From positions 3,944,826 to 4,008,825 of the forward strand of contig NC_066856.1 of the NCBI RefSeq assembly GCF_001640805.2: a stretch of 64,000 nt of DNA, read 5' to 3'. Positions within the stretch are counted from its first letter, which is position 1. The number at the start of each line of letters is the position of its first letter. The translations under genes were made by a program, and so were the position numbers. This stretch comes from Lates calcarifer. Lineage: Eukaryota > Chordata > Actinopteri > Centropomidae. The notes below the pieces were generated by a model that made no database searches, was not told where the DNA came from, and saw nothing but the letters and a program-made list of their open reading frames with translations. This document shows, piece by piece, positions 24,601 to 39,600 of this stretch.

Positions 24601-27600
24601 GCAGTACTGTTAACTGCACGTGATGGTAAAATATGCAAAACCTGTGTGGCCCTTTCATGCCTTTTCATTCTGTTTTCTCTGTTTCTGTTCTCCAGGTCGT
24701 ATCTGTCCCAGAGGTCAGGTGTTCTCCGACTGCATATCCTCCTGTCCCCCCACCTGTGCATCTCCTCAACCCCCAGGGCCTGCTGCAGCCATTGTCCAGT
24801 GCAGGGAAGAGTGTGTGGGGGGCTGTGAGTGTCCGTTGGGTCTGTACCTTCACCAGGGACTCTGTCTAAAAAGAGACGACTGTCCTTGCTTCCATCGCAG
24901 ACGCACCTACCAGTCAGGAGACAGGATACAGCAGAGATGCAACACCTGGTGAGGGTGAAATGTGTGTGTGAGTGTTTGGTTGTTCCTACGCCTCTCTTAT
25001 CTCTATTTGCACTTTAATAACACCCATTCTTCTTTTTCACCCTTAATCCTCCCAGTGTGTGCAGAGCAGGCCAGTGGCAGTGTACTGGGGAGAAGTGTGC
25101 AGCCCAGTGCAGCCTGATTGGGGCACTACAGGTGACCACCTTTGACAAAAAGAGGTATTCACTACAAGGTGGAGACTGTCCCTTCACTGCTGTGGAGGTG
25201 AGGCATGAAACGCAACCATGCGCTATTTACATAAACTATGATGCACTATATTGTGCAAGTGGTAGCCACTTCCCCTTTGTGTTCAAGCTCTGTGTGTGTT
25301 TAGGACTTTGTTGACAGGAAGCTTGTGGTGAATGTACGCTGTGGGGAGTGTACAGCAGGAGGAGGAGGAGGAGGAGGTGGTGGAGGAGGTCTGGGTTGTC
25401 TAAGGGAGATGTCAGTCACAGCACTCCGCACCACAGTTACCATCACAGACACTGGTGAGTTAGTTTAACACTCTGACCTGACTAGTGATTCCTGTTGAGT
25501 TGCCCAACAATTTTATTCTTTTTGTTTATTCTTACGCTCTCATCAACCTTGTTTCCAAAAAGCTCTGATAAACACATTGTAAATAGTAGACAGACAGAGA
25601 CTAGCTAGTGAGTACACTATTGTATTTAGCAGCTAAATAACAGCTAAATAGTTAACAAGGGAGTGAATATTGGACTTACATTTAGTAAGTGGACAAAAGC
25701 TAATAAATTCAAAAGCTACTTTTATTTCCAACTTGTTCCATTGCAACCACTGGATCAAAAGTATAAAAAATGCTGCTTTATACCTAATGGAGTAGTTAGA
25801 GAAAGTAAGTGTACATTTTTAATGTAACTATCACATTTTTACAATTAATTGGGTTTTTGTTAATTGGATTTCATTGAAAATCAGTGCAGTGTTGCATTCA
25901 GCCTATTTGCTTCAAATTTGACTCATACACACACACATGCATTTACACTCTTTTTATGTTCTGAGAAAAAAAAACATAACAATGACTTTAAGTTCCTGAC
26001 TCTGAGTTCTAAAACTGTCCTCTCTACTATGAATTTTGGATGTGTTCATCACCTTCTCATTGGTTACACTTGATACTGTTACTTCCAGGTACAGTGATGT
26101 TAAATGGCAAGAGAGAGGTGTTGCCTGTGGTGACAGGGGACCTGGCTGTGCGCAGGGCCTCCTCTTCATTTCTCCTCATCCAGACTTTTGGAGCCCAGCT
26201 ACTCTGGTACCTAGATGGACCCTTAGCCCTCATCACCTTGCAGCCTGGGTTTGCAAACAAGGTGACCCTCACATTCCATATGGTTCATTCACCTGTGCCA
26301 TTTTGGGTCTCCTAACTGAAACAAACAAAATTTTGAGATTCAAAGTAGTTCAAATTAGATTTGCAGTACAGAATATGTCATTTTCTCAACTATGCTGCAC
26401 TGAATTTAACTACAGGGGAGGGGTGCAAAGTGGCCATAAACTGAAACTTTATGATCAAACAAAAAATCACACAGTTTGTATGTACTTTGTATTCCAGGTG
26501 CGTGGCCTGTGTGGAACGCTGACTTGGAACCAGCATGATGATTTTACCACCCCTGAAGGAGACGTGGAGAACAGTGTGTCATCCTTTGTGGGGAAATTCA
26601 CATCAGAGCATTGTAGTCCACCTGGAGGACCTCCACCTGACTCCTGCACCACATACACCCAGAGGAGATACTATGCAGAGACAGTGTGCTCCATCATTCA
26701 TAGCCCTGTCTTTCAGGTAGTCTATATGGAGTGTGATAAATCTCAAGCTGTCTCAGGAGTGAGTTCAGATCTGTTTCCCTCTCTTTTGTTCACACCTGCA
26801 CCTCCCTCCATAATTCTGTAGGTGTGTCATGACTTGGTGGAGAGGGAGCCCTATTTCCGTCTCTGTCTGTCAGAGGTTTGTGGCTGCGCTTCACAGAAGG
26901 CCTGTCACTGCACCGTCCTCACTGCATACGCCCGACACTGTGCTCAGGAGGGCGTTGCAGTCCAGTGGCGCAACCACACCTTCTGCTGTAAGTAGGCAGA
27001 ACACTAGCTAAGTAGGAATGTGAATGATCCAAGATGTAACAAACACAGTACATAACCTAAGGTGTGGGATGACTGGGGTCATGACTTGGACCCAGGTCAG
27101 ACTTTGACATCAGACTCAAGAAAGACACATTCTATAACATGACTCTGACTGCACTAACATCACTAACCAGACAGCTTGGACATCTAGGCTAGTGTTCAGT
27201 TTGATGGCCTGCTTGAAGGCCAATAGAGAACTGATCTCACAAATATGTAAAGAAAAGGAGGCTTAAAGCTAAGCTAGCTGTTTTAATAAGGGGAATAGTA
27301 CCTTAAAAGCTACAAATCCTCAATTAGGAACCATGTGTACCCTCCAATGTGGGAACTAAAAAAACATACACACTACAATGGAAACGTTTTGCATTGGCAG
27401 AAACTGAGAAACCCTTGACAGAATTTGGTGACCTTTAGTTTTCAACCTGCAAACCAATAATCACAAACTATACCAAGCTTATTTGCCATTGTCAAAACAT
27501 TTCCTCATCTCCTTTCTCCCTAGCGGTCCAGTGTTCAGGGGGTCAGGTGTACCAGGAGTGTGGTCGTGCATGCGGGGGCTCCTGTACCGACCTGCAGCAG

Positions 27601-30600
27601 GGCTGGAGCTGTGATGACAGTGGTGGAATGGGCCTTAGGATGTGTGTTCCAGGTTGCCAGTGCCCACTGGGGCTAGCACAAGACCACCAGAGCCAGTGTG
27701 TGCCCATCACCATGTGCCCCTGTGTGCAAGAAGACAAGACATACCAGCCCGGGGCTGTTATTCAGAACAACTGTAATACCTGGTATGTCATATGGGAGGA
27801 TTTTCCAGCAATTTTAGGCTAGATTTTAGCTATTCCCCAGCTAAAGTACCTAGTCAACTTAGGTTTAAAATACTTGTTATGTAAGGTTGCACTGGAAATA
27901 TGATCCAGTTTCCTTGGTACAATCAAAAACCAAAAGGCCAAACTGAACTCAAGTGAAACCACAACTGAAAGTTTCCTAGTTGCTGCTAAAATCAGGTCAA
28001 CTCACAGAACCTTCTTTGACTCTTTATGGCTGAATTTCACTCAGGCTAGATATTAACATCACTGCACTGGTTCTGTACTCTTGCAGGTAAGGGTGGCAGA
28101 CATATCAAACCCATCAAAGGAAACATTATAGTGGAGGTTAATTAAGTACACGCTCTTACAGGCCCCAATTTCTTGGATGATGTTTTACAGCACACCATAA
28201 AAACAGGACGGTACTTTTGTTGTTATCTGTGAGCTGCTTTTATCATGTGGTAGTAGTGATAAAAAATCTGAGTGAGTAAGCATGTTTTCTCGATTGTCAG
28301 TGGAATACAGCTTTGATACACCTACAATATAATACTGGCACACTTTCATGAGCGTGGTTCTGGTATGTTTGAATGAGCCTAGATCCCATGAGGTGACTAA
28401 AACCTCTCAGATCATGTGCTGATAAACTCTTAAGTCTCTGTGATGGGCTGTTTTGTTGAATATACAGTGCAATTTTCAAAGCACAAACAAGTCTGTCAGT
28501 GTTTGTATTTGAGGACAATACTAAAGGTCAAGGGTCACTGTGACAGAATATGTATGTGTGCTAGTGTTTTAGTGTTTAGGTAAACAGCCTTGTTAGTATG
28601 GAGGAATATTCTCTATAAACTTAAAATCACTGTGTGTGCCGCCCAGTGGTAGCATTCAGAATCATTTGAATGATGCTACAGTTACTTAAAAAGTCTACTT
28701 CTAGTAGCTTTGACTCAAACCTCTACTTGCAGAAATTTCTGCCTTGCAAAGAATGTAATGTGTTTGAATGACTGGAACTGCCTACGTGTATGACAGCACG
28801 TTATCCCAAATGAGTCCCTGGTGGTGTAAGAGCTCTAATGAAATCGCTCTATGTTCCTGCTCACTGCTACAGGATAGGTTGATTTCATTGCGTCTCTTCA
28901 CCACGTAACAACAATGATCATCACCCCATGAATCTGAGTTATCAGTTTCATCATAGTGGTACGAGACAGCTGAATGAATTTGTGTCAGTACGATTTTATT
29001 ATATGTGTACGTGTATATGTGCAATGTCCCCTTTGCACATGACTCCTCTTCATTGTGTTGTAATTGCTGAGTTCTGTCTCCTGCACTGACCATTGACCTG
29101 ATTATCTGCCATGAGCAGATGTGAAATTTGGGATTAGCTAATTATTACACTGATATATGATATGATGTACAGTACATCCAGTCACCTTCAGAGACCAGCC
29201 TTGTGAAATGAACCAGTGAAATGATTGTCATTACACCTCTAAGCACATTTTGTTGTTGCCTTATCACGTTTTACAGCTACCGTTTAGAGTTAAGTAACAG
29301 TCATTTGTAAATTTATTGATCCATAGTAAACTCTATTGAACCAGAAAAGATTTAATCTCATGCTCAAAGGCACTTCTGGATCAGCTTGCCATTTTATTAC
29401 ACTTATTGGCTACTGACATTTTAATGCAAAGCTTGGTTATTGCAGAAACATGGGCATTAATTACATTACTTCTCTTCACAGTGTGTGTGAGAGGGGGCTG
29501 TTTAACTGTACTCAGGAGCACTGTGCAGAGGTGAACCCATGTCCAGGCTCTCTGGTCTACTCTCCACGCTCTTGCCTCCTCACCTGCTCCAGCCTGGATC
29601 CTCCTGGCCAACAGCAGGGGCCCAGTGTCGGACAGTCGAGCTGCAAAGAGCCCCTCTCTGGCTGTGTCTGTCCCCAGGGAACTGTCCTACTAGTGGGTGA
29701 AGATTCATACGTAGTTTTCTGAATGGATATAAAATATCCTTTTGAAATGTGGTATATTGATACTGTCAACGTGTTTTCACTGCAGATCTTTAGCTTGTCA
29801 TAGGAGGCAAAGCACAGGTTTGGTTACTGTCATTAATCCCTTTTTACATTGTAGTGTTATAGCCAGATGTGGCTGGAATTTAGGTTGATGAAGCAGTGAG
29901 ACTGAGCCTGATCTGCTCCAGTCTGTTCCTGTACCATGTTACAAAAAGAAAGTACTATTATCATACTTTTAGCTGCAATGACAGCTAACAAGAAGCATGA
30001 GGGCCAGTCTTGTGTCCAAGTCTGTTGTCCCAGATATTTAAGATAGAAAGATGCTGTGCTCTCCTATATGAGTACTAATAGTATAGCTTTCTTTAGCTTC
30101 AGCCACATTGAGCCATCTCCCTCCCAAATCCAGTTCAGTTTATCTGGTCAGAAGCCTTCATCCTATCCAACAGCACTGCATCCAACATCCAAATCCAAGT
30201 CTATCCAAAATGAATTACCTACAACCATCACATAAAATATAACAACCATTCAAATCTAGAATATCACAGAATTAAAGTTCTCAATTTAGAGAAAAAGTTT
30301 AGTTTAAAGGTAAAATCTAATCTACCTTCAACCTCTTTGCTCCAATCAAAGCGGCTGTCCAGTCAAGTGTCACCATTTTTGACTGGCAGTGTTAAAGATC
30401 CAGTACAAAATAGTAAAAAAGTAAATTATTATTATAAATTATTATTATAAATGAAGTGTTCCTTGCTGCTGCACAAGTATGATTATGGTTGGAATTCTGT
30501 CTGATTGTCATCTTAGTTTTCTCATCTTTATCTTATCTTCAGATGAGATGTTATAAAGGGTTAAGAATATTGGATTAATTAAGTGAGGTCTGGACTGTTG

Positions 30601-33600
30601 TACATTTTGTCTTCTGCTTTACTCCAGGGTGATCGCTGTGTTCTGCCAGATGAGTGCCCATGTCACCATAATGGTCGACTTTATTATAGCAATGACACCA
30701 TTACTAAAGACTGCAACACATGGTAATGTATGCAGTTATCTCACTGCATCACATCACTTTAGCATTTAATTATTTTAACTGCATTTCCTTTTTTTCCTGC
30801 AGTGTGTGTAAGGAACGCCGCTGGCATTGCAGCCAGTCTGCTTGTGCTGGCGTGTGTGTGGCAACTGGGGATCCACACTATGTGACATTCGATGGACGCT
30901 GCTACTCTTTCCTGGGTGACTGCCAGTATGTGTTAGCAAGGGAGACAAGTGGTTTGTTCAGTGTCACAGCAGAGAATGTACCCTGTGGGAGCACCGGGGT
31001 CACCTGCACTAAGTCAGTCACCCTCAGCCTGGGAAATACCATCATACACCTGCTGAGAGGTAAGAGGAATGGATGGTGCAATGGGGGAAGCACAGGCTGG
31101 ATGCTTGAGATATTATGCCTTGTCTCTGTCATTTAGGTAAAGCTGTGACAGTAAACGGGATGCCAGTTACACTACCAAAGTCCTACAGTGGCAGTGGTCT
31201 GACTTTGGAAAGAGCTGGCCTGTTCGTGTCCCTGTCCTCCCGACTTGGGGTCACTCTGCTATGGGATGGAGGTAGGACAAACATACATTAGCATTTCTTT
31301 TTATTATTGCCATTTTTTTTTACCCATTATTATAGAAATTTACAGTAGACATAAATATTTCTCAGAGCACTGCTGACATCTGTGGTCAATCAGTGGTGAT
31401 GTGGTCATCATTCCACATTATTTCCAGGTATGCGTGTGTATGTGCGTCTGGCTGCCCATCTGCGGGGTCAGGGTTGGTGGCCTGTGCGGTAACTTTGACG
31501 GGGATACAGAGAACGACTTCACGACACGGCAGGGCATCGTGGAGTCTACAGCCGAACTGTTTGGAAACTCCTGGAAGGTCAGCCCTTCCTGCCCTGATGT
31601 GGCAAGTCAGGACCTCCGAGACCCCTGTGCTGTAAGTTCAATACAGTCACATGTACATTCACGTGCACACGCACACTGACATTTGCAAGAACACACTGGG
31701 ACCTACTTACTCGCTTGGACACTACCTGTCTTTTCTTGTATTCAGCAAAGGCAAACTAACTTCTCTCTTTGTTTTGTTCAGCTGAACCCCCACAGGGTGA
31801 CATGGGCCAGGAAAAGGTGTGCAGTCTTGACCCAGGAGCTCTTTGCTCAGTGCCACCATGAGGTGCCCTTTCAGCAGTATTATGACTGGTGTGTCTTTGA
31901 TGCTTGTGGGTGAGTGACAGCACTAATCTACACAGAGTATCTTGAAATTATCTTTTAAACCTGTGAAATCTATTTATTGTATTTCCACTGCAGGATTTTT
32001 TTCTTGAGACTTTTGTTCTCACAGGAATACTGTAGATGTGTGCAGCTGATTTTACTGGTGTGTGGTGTGTGTGTGTGTGGTGTGTGTGTGTGTGTGTGTG
32101 TGTGTGTTCTAGTTGTGACTCAGGTGGGGACTGTGAATGTCTCTGCACAGCCATTGCTGCCTATGCTGAGGAGTGTAACCGCCGAGGGGTCTACATCCGC
32201 TGGAGGTCCCAGGAGCTCTGCCGTATGTTGCTCACACAACACACTGTCACACACTGAATCTCAACACATGAACCTTAAGTCTTGTCTTATTGTGTTTCTG
32301 TAACTTTTGTATGCTGTCTATTTTGCCTTGAGTTCATTATTTCTTTTCTATCATTGTCTTCAGCTCTGCAGTGTGAGAAAGGGCTGGTGTATGATCCCTG
32401 CGGCCCAGCTTGCTCCCTGTCTTGTCCTAGTGCTCAGCAGAGTCCACACTCACAGTGTGATGCCCTCTCCTGCGTGGAGGGCTGCTTCTGTCCTGCTGGC
32501 ACTGTCCGATACGGTAAAACACATTTACCACACTAATCCCATACTACCAGGAGTAACAGAATACTTTGGTGTAATGTTTTAGTGGTCATATTTCAACTCA
32601 GCTTTAGCAGCCTTAACAAACAAAGATTCTTTGCAACACTTTGGTGAAGAAGATTATCTAAAAACCTGCTGGTGGGAACTGTCAGCATATTGTCTATTTT
32701 GTAGGAGACAGCTGTGTTATTCCCTCTGAGTGTCCGTGTGAGTGGGAGGGCTCCATGTTTCCACCTGGAACCACCATCACTCAACACTGCCAAAACTGGT
32801 CAGTGAATCTAAGTATATTACACTTTTAAATAAACGAGTAAGTTTGATTTTTTTTAAAAAGAAAGGAAGGAAGAAAAGAAGGAAAAAAGAAAGAAAGTTA
32901 GTGTAATTTCTTTGCCTGTCTGTGTCCAGTTCTTGTGAGGATGGGGTGTGGCGGTGCGAGGGCGTGGCCTGCGCTCCTCCCGCCCCTCCCTGTCTAGAAT
33001 CTGAGTTCGCCTGTGCTCGCGGGCGTTGCATCCCCTCCCAGTGGGTGTGTGACAATGAGGATGACTGTGGCGACGGTTCAGATGAAGTCTGTCCATCCAC
33101 CTGCGCTCCAGATCAGTTCCGCTGTGCCAGCACGCCAAGGTGAATCCAAACTCACATTAGTATATTTAAAAGCATCACTTTTATGTGTGGAGATTATGAG
33201 CGCGCAAAACTGATGTGAAGTTTAGCTCAGATATGATGCGTCACGTATGAGGGAACAACCCCAAAGCTATGTCAGTGAATAGAAGCATTTCATTTTCAAT
33301 CATGCTAACGTCATGGAGTAGCTCTAAAGATGGCAGAGCTTGTTTGTTGGTCTGTCAGTCCAGTGCCATGGTGCTAGCATGTTGCAGTAACATGCTAAAT
33401 GTTACTACTACTGCTATATTCTCTGTATTAACGTGTACGTATGTAAACATGCTATAATGCTAAGTATCTCCTAACCTGTAAACCTGTTGTTAGCATGCTG
33501 AAACTGCAGTATGTACGTGTTTTTTCTCTGATTTGGTCCAAAACACTGTTATCTTAGCGTAGAGACATTTCTTCAAAGGGCTCTGTAACTTGCCTTGTTG

Positions 33601-36600
33601 AACCAACAAAACTTTTTACGTATGAGCGTTAGCATGTTAGCATGCTATTACGCTAATACACTTATGTAAACGTTACATACTAGATGCACTTTAGAGGCTA
33701 AACTCTTAAAATGCTAAATGTTACATGCTTTAACGTCTCTATGCTCATATCCAATATTTTGCAGACTGTTTGTTTTTGGTACAAGGATGCAAGGTGGTGT
33801 CAGCATTTGTTCATTCATTCACTCACTTTTACATTTGAAAGTTATTCTTCACTGCTATGATATAATTTCTGGAGTTAATGACATGAATTAACTCCAACCC
33901 TGCAGTGGACCGTGTTTGAACCTGGCTCTGCGTTGTGATGGTCACCCAGACTGTGCTGACCAATCAGATGAAGAGTTCTGTGGACCTGCCACCCCGGTGC
34001 CCCTGTGCCCACCAGGGGAGTTTCAGTGTGCCAGCGGAAAGTGTCTGCCAGCCAGTCGTGTATGTGATGGACGGCTTGACTGTGGCTTTGCTGATGGGTC
34101 CGATGAGGAAGGTGATTTGTCACTTACATTCTATTGAGCAGTATACTGCACTGACTAATTTAACTTAGCAAGATACTCAGAACATTACTGTCAACATAGT
34201 TTTATCAAGAACAGTGTGTTATCAGAAATTCTAATGAGCAAGATAGTGTTTTTATCTCTCTCTATCATGCAGGATACCTGTGCTTGTCAGAATACTTGTT
34301 ATAGTATTCTAATAATTTTGTATATTGTTGAGTGTTGTTTTCTGTGTCTCTGTTTATCCTGTTTTTTAAATGTGGTCATACTTAAACGATTACTCTTCTG
34401 TATGTTTGCGACTGTGTGATTGCACTTTGGTCGGCCCAGACTGTGGTGTGGTGTGCGACAAAGGAGAGTTCCTGTGTGCTGGAGGACGCTGTATTCTCTA
34501 CCTCCACCGCTGTGATGGACATGATGACTGTGGGGACCTCAGCGATGAGAGGGGGTGTGTGTTCAGTCCTGCTGAATTTTGTTTAGATATGCTTTGCAGA
34601 CTTTGTTTTGTTCTGCTTAGGATGTCAGATAAGTGCAGCTTTTAATGCAGTTATGCAAACACAAAATCTTGACACTTTCTTCATCTGAAAGTTTACTTGA
34701 CATGGCCCGAATGCCATCCGATATTGTAGATGCTCAATGATACTTTTAGAAAGATGAATAAAATAATTAGAATTATTTGAATATACTCTTCAGCCAATGT
34801 CAGTACACAATATAGGACACAGATACACCATATATTGAACTTCTTTTTGTTTTGTTTCTTAGCAGCACTCATTCACTGAATGATGAATTTCACCATATGT
34901 TATCATTATCTAATATTTTGGTTGGTTTCAGGTGTGTTTGTGCACCTGGGGAGTTTCAGTGTCCAGGAGATCAGTGTGTCTCTGCTGACAGAGTGTGTGA
35001 CGGACGCAGAGACTGCCCCTCTGGAACAGATGAAGCTGTCTGTCCAAGTAAAGGTATAAATCATAAGAACACAATCAAACTGTGTCAGCTATTCGTTAAA
35101 TACATTTATGTCCAAAGCCAACCTGTCCTGCATGATTTGAGTAGGTAATACATTTTTGGAATGTGTTTTTCAAACTTCTGTCATCCATTCTGTTTGGCAG
35201 TGACTTGTGCTCCTGACCAGTTTGCCTGTAGCGATGGCACATGTGTTGCCTCAGCTAAGCTATGTGATGGGACATCAGACTGTCCAGGTGGAGAGGATGA
35301 GAACAGAACCATTTGCTACATTGTTATCATTACACCCTCACCCCCACATGTCACCCCGACCGTGCCCACTACAGGTAAGAGGCTTGTTTTAGAGATTTAA
35401 TGGGGAGAATTTTTTTCAGTGTTCTCTGTCTTACAGTACTCTGTTTACTCCAGCTTGTAGGTCCTATGAATTCAGCTGTGCCAATGATAGACAGTGTGTG
35501 CCTCAGGCCTGGCGGTGTGATGGGGAGACAGACTGTTTGGATGGGAGTGATGAGCAGCAGTGTATCACCCCTTGCGGACCTGGCCAGGTTCAGTGCCTCA
35601 GTGGAGACCAGTGTGTTGACTACCACCATCTCTGTGACGGAATTCCACATTGCAGGGATGCCTCCGACGAGAGCATAGACAACTGTGGTGAGTTAAAAGA
35701 TTAAAATGATAAAACTACATGTTTTGAGCATTCAGAGTCTCAGTTTATATCAGAGCTTCATGTGATCACAGAGATAAACTTTGTCTAAAGACATGCTATG
35801 AGACATTGATAATAATTTTGCCTATCTTCTAGGCTCTACCAAAATACCTCCGTGTCCGGGCAGCTTTTCATGTGACAACCGCACCTGTGTGAACATGACG
35901 CAAGTGTGCAACGGCATCCCAGACTGTCCACGGGGTGATGATGAGTTGGTGTGTGGTGAGTTCTCATGAGATAAGTAGAGTAAGTAAGTATTTTTAAGGG
36001 AGGGAAGTCTGAACAAGGCTTTGAGTATTGAAAACAGGAAATAAATAGGAAGGAAGGAAGGGAGGGAAGGATAGTGAAAACAAGGACCAAATGGAGAAAA
36101 TAGGGAAATGGATGAGAGGGACAGGAGGGACTGAATGAGGGAAACATGAAGTTAGTGTGCTCCCCAGTTTCTGATCTGATCTTTGTAGTTTTTGGTATGT
36201 TTCATTTTTGCCATCCTTTTCTGTCCCAGATAAAACTGTCTCACCAGCGCCCCCTGGCAGTAGGAACACCACTGTCCCCTGTCCTGAATTCACATGTATG
36301 GATGGATTCTGTATTCCCTTCAGTATGGTAGGTGCTGGTTTACTTATTTGACAAATAAGTCAGGCACAATTTCCACAAATGGCAGGCTTTTTAGTTGGTG
36401 TCCAACTGCCAATAGAACATCATCTCTCTCTCAGTAATGTTGTTGTTGTTGCCAATCCTGCTTACTTACGTCATCCTGTTACCAGGTTTGTAATGGTGTG
36501 GCAGACTGCCTAGACTCCTCACTAGCACCACTTGGAGGCCCTACAGATGAGCAGGGCTGTAGAACTTGGAGCCCCTGGGGTCCCTGGAGCCCCTGCAGCA

Positions 36601-39600
36601 CCTCCTGTGGGACAGGCTCCATGAGCCGGCACAGAACCTGCCATCCAGGAGACCCACTACGCCAATGTCGGGGACAGGACGTCCAGAGGCAGCAGTGCTT
36701 CAACACCACCTGTCCAGGTAAATGAATACGTTTCGGAATGAACAGTCTCAAAATCTTCTCTAGTTGAAAATCAAATATATATTTGTTACTAGTGACTAAT
36801 GGTTCCTCCTCCCCCCAACAGTGGATGGTCAGTGGCTACCCTGGGTGAGCTGGTCAAACTGTTCCAGTGGTTGTGGTGGAGTGCAGGTCCGACACAGAGG
36901 CTGCATCCCTCCTCGCTATGGAGGCCGAGAATGTTCTCAGCTCTCTGGACCATCCAATTTACCCATGGAAATCAGTACGCATTGAAATAAATGACACTAA
37001 CAATGTTATGCAATACAACTGAAAGAGAAATTGTTGTAATATTAAAATGCTGCCCATATATTGTTGCTTCACAACATATCTGAGGGTGGTAGCTTTTACA
37101 AGTAGAGACTCCTATGTACTTACCTACTTAAACACAAATATAACACAAATACTAAATCACAGATAGCAATGACATTTAATGTAAAGAGTGAATGCTAAGG
37201 AAGGTAATATGATGAAAAAAATAACTTTGTTCCCTTTCTTCCTTTTTCCAATCCAGAGCCTTGTCCTGACGATGGATGTGCCAATACCAGCTGTCCCACT
37301 GGGCTGGTGAGACACAGCTGTGCTCCCTGTCCAGTGTCCTGTGCCCACATAAGCAGTGGGACAACCTGTGACCCCACAGCACCCTGCTTCTCAGGTTAGT
37401 CCAGAAGAATCTGGAATATCCAGTGCTCTACAATAAATAGTTGTTTCTTGCCATTTTGAAATTGCCACACTTTGGATTTGTGTCACCTCTCTCTCACATC
37501 CTTTTTTCTCATGTCTCTGTCTTCAGGTTGCTGGTGTCCAGAGGGCCAGGTGATGAGCCATACACAACAGTGTGTGTTACCAGAGGAGTGTGTGTGTGAG
37601 GTGGCAGGTGTGCGCTACTGGCCGGGCCAGCAGATAAAAGTGGAATGTGAAATTTGTGTTTGTGAGAGAGGAAGGCCTCAGAGATGTCAGCCCAACCCAG
37701 ACTGCTCAGGTGAGTTTGTCCAATCCGCAACTCTAGTCAGATTCATAGTTGATTTTTACCTACATACTGGGTATTGTATTTAATGTCCCATAAAGTTTGA
37801 GCATTCATACACAGTTTTGTCTACTGTAGTGCATTGTGGCTGGTCATCATGGTCTGAGTGGGGAGAGTGTTTGGGGCCCTGCGGTGTCCAGAGTGTTCAA
37901 TGGTCTTTCCGCAGCCCAAATAACCCCACCAAGCATGGAGACGGTAGAATGTGTAGAGGAATTTATAGGAAAGCTCGTCGGTAAGTAGTCCCTTAACTAC
38001 TTACTCTTTTACTCTACCTCTACACTATTACACCTCTACTCCCTATTGGATGCTTCCTAAAAATGACCCCTTCTCTAATACTTGGCAATGTTTGAAAATA
38101 ATGGAGGCATTTCCAATCTGCTGTGGATATTTATGATCCCTAAAGGATGAATGCTAATGCTTTTGGTGACCCAACCAACCTCTCTGTTAGCCCCACCATC
38201 ATGACAGTTTTTTAACTGGAATAAAAATGGAATTGTCATGTAATTTATATAGTGCATTCATGCTGTCCAAAGGATTTGTACTTGACCCATAATCTAGCAT
38301 TCCCCCTAAATGTAAATGCCTAGTTTTGTACTGCAGATTTTCATGATTTCTCCAAAACCTATTGAACACTAATGATTTTGAACCATATTTTGCAAAGTTA
38401 CTGAAGATGACAAACTGCGTCACTTGTGATCATCTATATTTCAATAACACTTCTGTGAGCTTTCCAGGAACGAAATAGCTATTTGTCTTAGTACCAAACA
38501 GACATGCAGTCTCTCACCTCCTGCATACACGTCTGTGTTTGTGTAGGTGTCAGACAGATCCCTGTGATGAGTGTGAGTACCAGGGTCAGTCCCATGCTGT
38601 GGGCGACAGATGGAGGTCAGACCACTGCCAGTTATGTCACTGTCTGCCCAACCTTACAGTGCAGTGTTCCCCCTATTGTCCATATGCTGTCACTGGATGC
38701 CCACAGGTAAGAATTTAGGCATGCAAGTAATATGTGTACAGTACTTATGTGTGTATTATTATAAATGTGTGTGGAAATATGATGCACAGTGAAACATTTG
38801 CACATTTTCCTTTTTATATTTGACTATGTAACTGTCTGGGCCTAAGTGCATTTGTGTCTCAATCTTATCTCATGTAAACAGTCCAATGTACACTCTCCCT
38901 GTCATAACTGACAACTCTATTTTCTTTGCATCCTTTGCTTTTCCTTTACATAGATGTGTGCCCTGGTAACTCTACCATATCAGTGGCTGAGTTAAATGTT
39001 GAAAGTTCTTTTGTTTATACAGGGCCAAAGTCTGCTGCCTGGAGAGGGAGACAGGTGTTGTTACTGCCAAGGTAAAATCATGACTCTTGTTCTGCTGTTT
39101 AAACTGATTAAATGCCTTCCTGTTTAATGGTAAACAAAATAATTTTAATTTCCCTGCTATACTCAAATAAGTGCACTCCATGGTTACTAATGTCGTCATT
39201 AATGCCATTACTCAAACAATTTCTAAACAGGGGAACTGTTGCTCCGCTCTTCTTCTAAGCAGGCTTATCTCACATTTTCAAAAACCATTTACTGTAACTT
39301 GAATAAAACTCAGAGCAAGAGAATGGTCAAAATCCAGCCTTCATCAAACACACAACCCTCTGACATTCATCTTTCCGTTCTACAACACCTTTGCATGTAG
39401 GAGGAAATGACACCATTCTTGTGACAGTTAGCCCTTCCACTGTGACCTCCAAGCCAATAGAGGCTACTACACCCCTGGTTCCCACATATCCACTTCCCCC
39501 TGGAGGTTTGAGTCTTTTTCATATAATCAGTTTATCATTTACAAGTAGAGAGAAATAGAGCATTTGATGTATTTTCCCTGATATTAATTTTCATGGAATT

